Assembly (NCBI GenBank): GCA_023260935.1
Contig: JALQTL010000200.1
Span: forward strand, 1-10,709
From: Paracoccaceae bacterium
GTDB taxonomy: Bacteria; Pseudomonadota; Alphaproteobacteria; Rhodobacterales; Rhodobacteraceae
Length of the DNA: 10,709 bases
Reading direction: 5' to 3'
Shown one piece after another: positions 7,080 through 10,709 of this stretch. Within the stretch, counting starts at the first letter, position 1; each line of letters begins with the position of its first letter. The notes under the pieces are model-generated. The model saw nothing but the letters and a program-made list of their open reading frames with translations, was not told where the DNA came from and did no database searches. Made by a program: the position numbers and the translations under genes.

Positions 7080-8267
7080 TCACCCTGCCGATGCCGCAAG
7101 GGCCTGCATCAGATCGGCGATCAGATCATCGGCATCTTCCAGCCCCACCGAAAGCCGGATCAGCCCCGGCGTAATGCCAAGCGCGTCCTTCTGTTCCTGC
7201 GACAGGCGCTGGTGGGTGGTGGTGGTCGGGTGCGTGGCAATGGTCTTGGCATCGCCCAGGTTGTTCGAGATCTTCGCAATCTTCAGCGCGTTCATGAAAC
7301 GGAACGCCGCCTCCTTGCCGGATGCGATGTCAAAGCTGACCAGCGTACCCCCGCTGCCCATCTGCGACATCGCAAGCTGATGCTGGGGGTGTGATGAAAG
7401 CCCGGGGTAGATAACGCGGGAAAGCGCCGAGTGACCTTCCAGCGCAGAGGCAATGCGCGCGGCGCTGTCAGCCATGGCCCGGCAGCGCAGGTCCAGCGTG
7501 GCCATGCCGTTCAGATGCAGCCACGCGGTAAAGGGCGACATGCTGCCGCCGGTATGCTTCATGTAGGGTTCCACGGTCTTGCGGATGAAATCCCGCGTGC
7601 CGCAGATCACCCCGCCAAGCGCCCTGCCCTGCCCGTCCACATGCTTTGTGGTGGAATAGACGATGACATCGGCCCCCTGTTCCACCGCCCTCGAAAAGAC
7701 AGGCGTGGCAAAGACATTGTCCACAATCACCAGCGCGCCCGCCGCATGCGCAATGGCGCTGACGCTGCGGATATCGACCAGTTCAAGCGTGGGGTTCGAC
7801 ATGGATTCGAAGAAGACCGCCTTGGTGCCGGGCGTGACGGCCGCGCGCCACTGATCCAGATCGGCGCCGTCCACGAAAGTGACGCGCACGCCAAAGCGCG
7901 TCAGCACCTCTTCCAGAATATAGAGGCAGGATCCGAACAGCGCGCGGGACGACACCACATGGTCGCCCGCCCGCAGCATCGAGGTCAGCGCGCCGCTGAC
8001 GGCGGCCATGCCGCTGGCGGTGGCAAAGGCATCCTCGGTGCCCTCCAGCGATGCGATACGCTCTTCGAACATGCGGGTGGTGGGGTTGCCGTAGCGGGCA
8101 TAGATGAACTCATCCTCGCCCGCCTTGACAAAACGCGCCTCGGCGGCCTCGGCGGTCGGATAGGCAAAACCCTGCGTCAGGAAAATGGCTTCGGCCATTT
8201 CGCCATACTGGCTGCGCCGAATACCGTCATGCACCAGCTTCGTGCGTGTTTTCCATCCATCGGTCAT
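7080..8267 (-). CDS. metZ: O-succinylhomoserine sulfhydrylase MetZ
   Basis: This is a PLP-dependent enzyme of the Cys/Met metabolism family. It condenses O-succinylhomoserine with sulfide to give homocysteine, the direct-sulfhydrylation route to methionine, in the cytoplasm. It has 395 residues. Visible motifs are FIYARYGNPTTRMFEERIASLEG (substrate/PLP region, residues 54-76), the ATASGMAAV PLP-phosphate loop (82-90), IVDNVFATP (181-189), the PLP lysine in VYSTTKHVDGQGR (K208), and MKHTGGSMSPF. The MetZ-type N-terminus (RTKLVHDGIRRSQYGEM.EAIFLTQGF) separates it from MetB and MetC. The ATG at 8267 has an AAGGGGG site upstream; an in-frame start at 8288 is less likely. A SAM-II-like leader with a terminator precedes it, which supports the methionine role and predicts repression by SAM. 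MetY-like use of O-acetylhomoserine cannot be ruled out. Confidence 0.92.
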   Translation of the reverse strand: MTDGWKTRTKLVHDGIRRSQYGEMAEAIFLTQGFAYPTAEAAEARFVKAGEDEFIYARYGNPTTRMFEERIASLEGTEDAFATASGMAAVSGALTSMLRAGDHVVSSRALFGSCLYILEEVLTRFGVRVTFVDGADLDQWRAAVTPGTKAVFFESMSNPTLELVDIRSVSAIAHAAGALVIVDNVFATPVFSRAVEQGADVIVYSTTKHVDGQGRALGGVICGTRDFIRKTVEPYMKHTGGSMSPFTAWLHLNGMATLDLRCRAMADSAARIASALEGHSALSRVIYPGLSSHPQHQLAMSQMGSGGTLVSFDIASGKEAAFRFMNALKIAKISNNLGDAKTIATHPTTTTHQRLSQEQKDALGITPGLIRLSVGLEDADDLIADLMQALAASAG

Positions 8268-8296
8268 CGCAAGGCCCCCTTCGGCCAATGAAGAAA

Positions 8297-8321
8297 CCCC
8301 AAAGCCGGACAGGCTTCGGGG
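8297..8321 (-). terminator. Intrinsic terminator in the metZ leader (attenuator)
   Basis: On the minus strand CCCCGAAGCC and GGCTTTGGGG form an unbroken 10-bp stem (one G-U wobble) with a 5-base loop, followed by TTTCTTC. The wobble would be an A-C mismatch on the plus strand, so the hairpin is built for minus-strand RNA. It ends 29 bases before the metZ start, downstream of the aptamer, and no gene lies between. It is therefore best read as an attenuator and not as the terminator of the membrane-protein gene 140 bases upstream. Confidence 0.8.
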
Positions 8322-8333
8322 TGTGACCAGAAG

Positions 8334-8388
8334 ACCCTTTTAGCGGCTTTTTTAGCGTGGCCCGCAATCCGGCACAAAGCACCACGTC
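8334..8388 (-). promoter_or_regulatory. SAM-II-like riboswitch aptamer (SAM_alpha)
   Basis: On the minus strand the leader reads CGTGG (8386-8382), then GTGCTTTG-like loop sequence, CCGGATTGC, CCACG (8360-8356) closing stem P1, then CTAAAAAAGCCG and GCTAAAAGGG. The order and spacing match the alphaproteobacterial SAM-II (metA/SAM_alpha) consensus: a P1 stem around a GAUUU-type loop, an A-rich connector after P1, and the hallmark 3' GCUAAA. One loop position departs from consensus (GAUUU reads GCUUU) and the GUUAAA after P1 reads GCUAAA. The pseudoknot partner is not unique by eye: GCGG with CCGC, or an imperfect CGGATT with AAGCCG. It lies directly at the predicted transcription start and in front of metZ, as expected for this class. 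Confidence 0.8.
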
Positions 8389-8394
8389 GGGCGG

Positions 8395-8423
8395 CAGATA
8401 CGCCTTTGCCGGGGCCGGGTCAA
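8395..8423 (-). promoter_or_regulatory. Sigma-70 promoter of metZ
   Basis: TTGACC (8423 to 8418), an exact 17-base spacer, and TATCTG (8400 to 8395) on the minus strand. Transcription would start near 8388, one or two bases before the P1 stem of the aptamer, giving a leader of about 120 bases. The agreement of promoter position with aptamer edge supports both calls. Confidence 0.7.
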
Positions 8424-8463
8424 CGGGCAGCGAATGAAGGGCGCGCGACCGCGTTCGGGGGCA

Positions 8464-9072
8464 TCAGGCGGCTGTCGGGCGCCGGTTGTGCAGGATCGCA
8501 AGGATCACCGTCGCCTCGACGCCGTGGATCACCAGCGGCAGGACGGCATACCAGATCATCCAGCCGGAAATATCGAAGACCGCGATGACGCCTTCGTTCA
8601 GCAGGATCAATGCCACATTCCAGGTCAGGAAAGCGCGGGCCAGATCGGGGTCGGCGCTGCGGGCGGTTTCGTCGGGCAGGCGAAAACGCATATAGGCATG
8701 GTCGCCGTCGCGCAGGTCGTTCAGGATGGCAAGGCAGGCCACCGTGGCAAAGATCGAAAACAGCCGCAGGCACCAGTCCGGCCGATCGAACATCATGATC
8801 AGCGAAGCCGGTCCAAGGGCCGCGCAGACCGCCAGAACGCTGGCAGTGCGCACGGAAAAATGACGGCACCAATATCGCGCTGCCCATTCGGCATGGCGCG
8901 CAAGGATGACCCAGAGCCCCATGAAGAAAGCGGTGACGAAAGACGCGGCCGGGTCGGCGGTCAGCGCCATGAGCAGCGGATAGACCCCCATCGCCATAAG
9001 ACCGGGCATGAAGTAGCCCGGATCAAAGGATGGCACGGCATCGCGGATGGAGGAATGATCATCATGCGGCAC
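8464..9072 (-). CDS. Uncharacterised six-helix membrane protein
   Basis: This is a 202-residue protein I do not recognise. It has about six hydrophobic segments, near residues 20-36, 43-58, 73-95, 101-117, 146-165 and 170-195, with short polar ends, so it should sit in the inner membrane. The loop between the fourth and fifth segments (118-145) is charged, with the sequence NDLRDGDHAYMRFRLPDE. No catalytic motif is evident. The start is a GTG at 9072, supported by a strong GCAGGAG about eight bases upstream; there is no better ATG. It lies 65 bases after yciB on the same strand and may be its operon partner, but a hairpin fills part of the gap. Coding is supported by length and by the ribosome binding site. 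Confidence 0.75.
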   Translation of the reverse strand: MPHDDHSSIRDAVPSFDPGYFMPGLMAMGVYPLLMALTADPAASFVTAFFMGLWVILARHAEWAARYWCRHFSVRTASVLAVCAALGPASLIMMFDRPDWCLRLFSIFATVACLAILNDLRDGDHAYMRFRLPDETARSADPDLARAFLTWNVALILLNEGVIAVFDISGWMIWYAVLPLVIHGVEATVILAILHNRRPTAA

Positions 9073-9085
9073 GGGTCGTCTCCTG

Positions 9086-9113
9086 CTTCGTTCGCCCTCG
9101 GGGGGTAACGAAG
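9086..9113 (-). repeat. Intercistronic hairpin before the membrane-protein gene
   Basis: CTTCGTT (9086-9092 read on plus) pairs perfectly with AACGAAG (9107-9113) around a 14-base centre that itself holds CCC/GGG. On the minus strand it ends only two bases before the AGGAG ribosome binding site of the GTG-started gene. No T-run follows. It may shield or stabilise the downstream message, or act as a weak terminator after yciB. Confidence 0.45.
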
Positions 9114-9137
9114 GAATTAGGCAGGAACGGGGCCGGA

Positions 9138-9818
9138 TCAGGGCTTTTCAGAACGGTCCGGGCTTTCCGATGCGCGCGCCCCTCTGGCAGGGGGTTCGCC
9201 CACGGGGGCGTCATCGGGGGCGCTCTCCTCCTCGATGAAATGCGATTGCAGAGCAAAGATCTGCCACCACAGAAACACCACCAGCGCCGCCGGCATGCCA
9301 AAGGTTTCAAGCTTGACCCAAGTGTCGGTCGACATCGTGCGCCAGATGAATTCATTGGCGACCGCGAGGGCGATGAACATCATCGTCAGCCGGCGTGTCA
9401 GGATCATCCAGCCCTGTTGCCGCATCGGCAGAACCTCGGCCATCACGAATTGCAGCCAGCTTTGACCGCGCAGCAACCCGATCCCCAGAAGGCCCGCCAT
9501 GCAGCCGTAGACGATCGAAGTCTTCATCTTGAAGAAGCGTTCGTCGTTGAACCAGGCGGTCAGCCCGCCAAAGAAGATGACCATGAAGGCGGTAAAGACC
9601 TGCATCCGGCTCAGCTTGCCGGTCAGGTGCCACAGGATACCCATTGCAACCAGCAGGATCGGAATGAAGATCAGCGCGGCAACGATGAAGCCGGAATAGG
9701 TATTGCCCGCGATGGAAAAGCTGTCTTCCTTGATCCTCAGGTAGATCAGGAAAAAGGAAATGGTCGGCCCCAGTTCCAGAACCTGCTTGACCGCGCCGTT
9801 TATCTTTTTCTCTGCCAT
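9138..9818 (-). CDS. yciB: Inner membrane-spanning protein YciB / septation protein IspZ
   Basis: This is a 226-residue inner-membrane protein of the YciB/IspZ family, linked in enterobacteria and Shigella to septation and envelope synthesis; its molecular activity is not settled. The family landmarks are present: VLELGPTISFFLIYL (13-27), GGLTAWFNDERFFKMKTSIVYG (84-105), RRLTMMFIALAVANEFIWR (142-160) and WVKLETFGMP (167-176). About five to six membrane helices are seen. The C-terminus (196-226) is a Pro/Glu/Ala-rich hydrophilic tail longer than the short end of the E. coli protein. The ATG at 9818 is chosen because it begins MAEKKINGAVKQ and has GGCAGGA just upstream. It starts 11 bases after the stop of the EamA gene, so the two are almost certainly co-transcribed. 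Confidence 0.92.
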   Translation of the reverse strand: MAEKKINGAVKQVLELGPTISFFLIYLRIKEDSFSIAGNTYSGFIVAALIFIPILLVAMGILWHLTGKLSRMQVFTAFMVIFFGGLTAWFNDERFFKMKTSIVYGCMAGLLGIGLLRGQSWLQFVMAEVLPMRQQGWMILTRRLTMMFIALAVANEFIWRTMSTDTWVKLETFGMPAALVVFLWWQIFALQSHFIEEESAPDDAPVGEPPARGARASESPDRSEKP

Positions 9819-9829
9819 GTCCTGCCGCC

Positions 9830-10709
9830 CTATCCTGCAAATTCCATCAACACCGCCCCCGCGGCGATCAGCGCCATCAGCGCGGTCCGTGTCGGCCCCA
9901 CCTTCTCGCCCAGAACCAGCCATCCAATCAATGCGGCAAACACGGTCGAGGTTTCGCGCAAGACCGCGGCCTCGCCTACCTTGTCAAGCCTTGTGGCCAG
10001 CATGATTGCGCCAAAGGAAAAATAGGCAACAAAGGCACCCAGCACACCCCGGCCCAGCAATGGCTTCACTTCGGACGCAGGCAGGCGCGACCACCGCCGC
10101 CAGGTGACGGCCGGGATGAAGATACCGTCGATCATGAAGAACCAGGCAAGGAAGGTGAAGGGGTTTGCCGTGGCGCGAATGGCCCAGGCATCATAGGTGG
10201 TATATGCCGCGACCACCCCCCCGGTCAGAACGGCAAAGCAAAGCGCGGGCACCATGCGGTCGCGGTTCAGCGTGACATGGCGCAGGTTATAGGCCGCAAG
10301 CCCCAGAATGCCGGCGACCAGCACCGCCACCCCCACCCATTGCCCGGGGGCATAAACCTCGCCAAAGACAACGCCCGCAGCCAGCACGGTGAACAGGGGC
10401 CCCGTGCCCCGCACTACAGGATAGACCACCGTATAGGCGCCAAGCGTGTAGGTCATCGCCTGCAACACCTTGTAAAGGCTGTGGATGACGAAGGCCCCTG
10501 CGAATACGGGCCACATGTGCGGTTCGGGCAAGGGAACGAAGAAAAGGGCAAAGGGGGCGGCGATAAGGCCATAGCTGGCATCAATCGCCGCACGCGACAG
10601 CCAAGGGTCGTGGCGACCCTTTTGCAGCGCGCCGAAAAGAGCGTGCAGGAAGGCAGCCATCAGCGCAAGCACGAGGGCCAGTTCCCGGCCTTCGGCGGTG
10701 CCTTCGAGT
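9830..10709 (-). CDS. EamA/DMT-family transporter, 5' end outside the window
   Basis: This is an inner-membrane permease of the drug/metabolite transporter superfamily; the substrate cannot be read from sequence. 292 codons are visible and the frame is open to the right edge. Two EamA half-repeats can be seen, each closing with the usual signature: YPVVRGTGPLFTVLAAGVVFGE (96-117 of the visible part) and AAVLRETSTVFAALIGWLVLGE (247-268). Together they give about ten helices. A GTG at 10672 and an ATG at 10660 are possible starts. However, the upstream residues (LEGTAEGRELAL) read smoothly as coding and a start there would cut into the first helix, so I think the true start is just beyond the edge. 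The LHALFGALQKGRHDPWLSR segment is distinctive. The stop (TAG) is 11 bases from the yciB start. Confidence 0.85.
   Translation of the reverse strand, partial: LEGTAEGRELALVLALMAAFLHALFGALQKGRHDPWLSRAAIDASYGLIAAPFALFFVPLPEPHMWPVFAGAFVIHSLYKVLQAMTYTLGAYTVVYPVVRGTGPLFTVLAAGVVFGEVYAPGQWVGVAVLVAGILGLAAYNLRHVTLNRDRMVPALCFAVLTGGVVAAYTTYDAWAIRATANPFTFLAWFFMIDGIFIPAVTWRRWSRLPASEVKPLLGRGVLGAFVAYFSFGAIMLATRLDKVGEAAVLRETSTVFAALIGWLVLGEKVGPTRTALMALIAAGAVLMEFAG

Noticed and set aside
8297..8321. Reading the hairpin as the terminator of the 8464-9072 membrane-protein gene
   Set aside because: It lies downstream of the metZ promoter and aptamer and is only about 30 bases before the metZ ATG. Its 3' arm is complementary to the aptamer, so an attenuator explains it better. 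A dual role is still possible.
9030..10025. Plus-strand open frame of 331 codons opposite yciB and the EamA gene
   Set aside because: It spans two recognisable genes on the other strand and has shadow-type composition (many H, Q, R, P) with no membrane or domain signature.

Overview
The window looks like a chromosomal segment from an alphaproteobacterium of the Rhodobacterales (Rhodobacter/Paracoccaceae type). It is GC-rich with mostly G/C third codon positions. The protein set fits that group: split-type glycyl-tRNA synthetase alpha chain, alpha-type TrkH, FolE2, MetZ behind a SAM-II-like leader, and an EamA transporter next to YciB/IspZ. I see no mobile element, CRISPR array, tRNA or rRNA. 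No gap between genes exceeds about 205 bases.

Left part (1-2700). The first 38 codons of glyQ run off the left edge on the minus strand. The gene has a good sigma-70-type promoter. Divergent from it is a secreted multidomain protein (300-2069) with a SPOR-like region, a proline/alanine linker, a peptidoglycan-binding domain and a C-terminal trypsin/HtrA-like domain. All three catalytic positions of that last domain appear to be lost. A small Host_attach-family protein follows on the same strand (2226-2681).

Middle (2723-5784). Two tandem minus-strand TrkH potassium-transporter subunits, each exactly 482 residues and alignable without gaps, form a probable two-gene operon. The upstream copy differs from the downstream one at two conserved positions. 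Its leader carries two short dyads, and a GC-rich hairpin separates it from folE2.

Right part (5785-10709), all minus strand. In transcription order these are an EamA-type transporter (5' end outside the window), yciB/ispZ, an uncharacterised six-helix membrane protein, metZ and folE2. The metZ leader is the most interesting element. A TTGACC-17-TATCTG promoter is followed at the predicted transcript start by a SAM-II-like aptamer. A terminator hairpin comes next, and its 3' arm can pair perfectly over 7 bases with the aptamer's 3' strand. This suggests SAM-controlled transcription attenuation of methionine synthesis.

The window is mostly core housekeeping DNA. The points worth a second look are the metZ attenuator, the pseudo-protease with its poly-C tracts, and the diverged TrkH pair.
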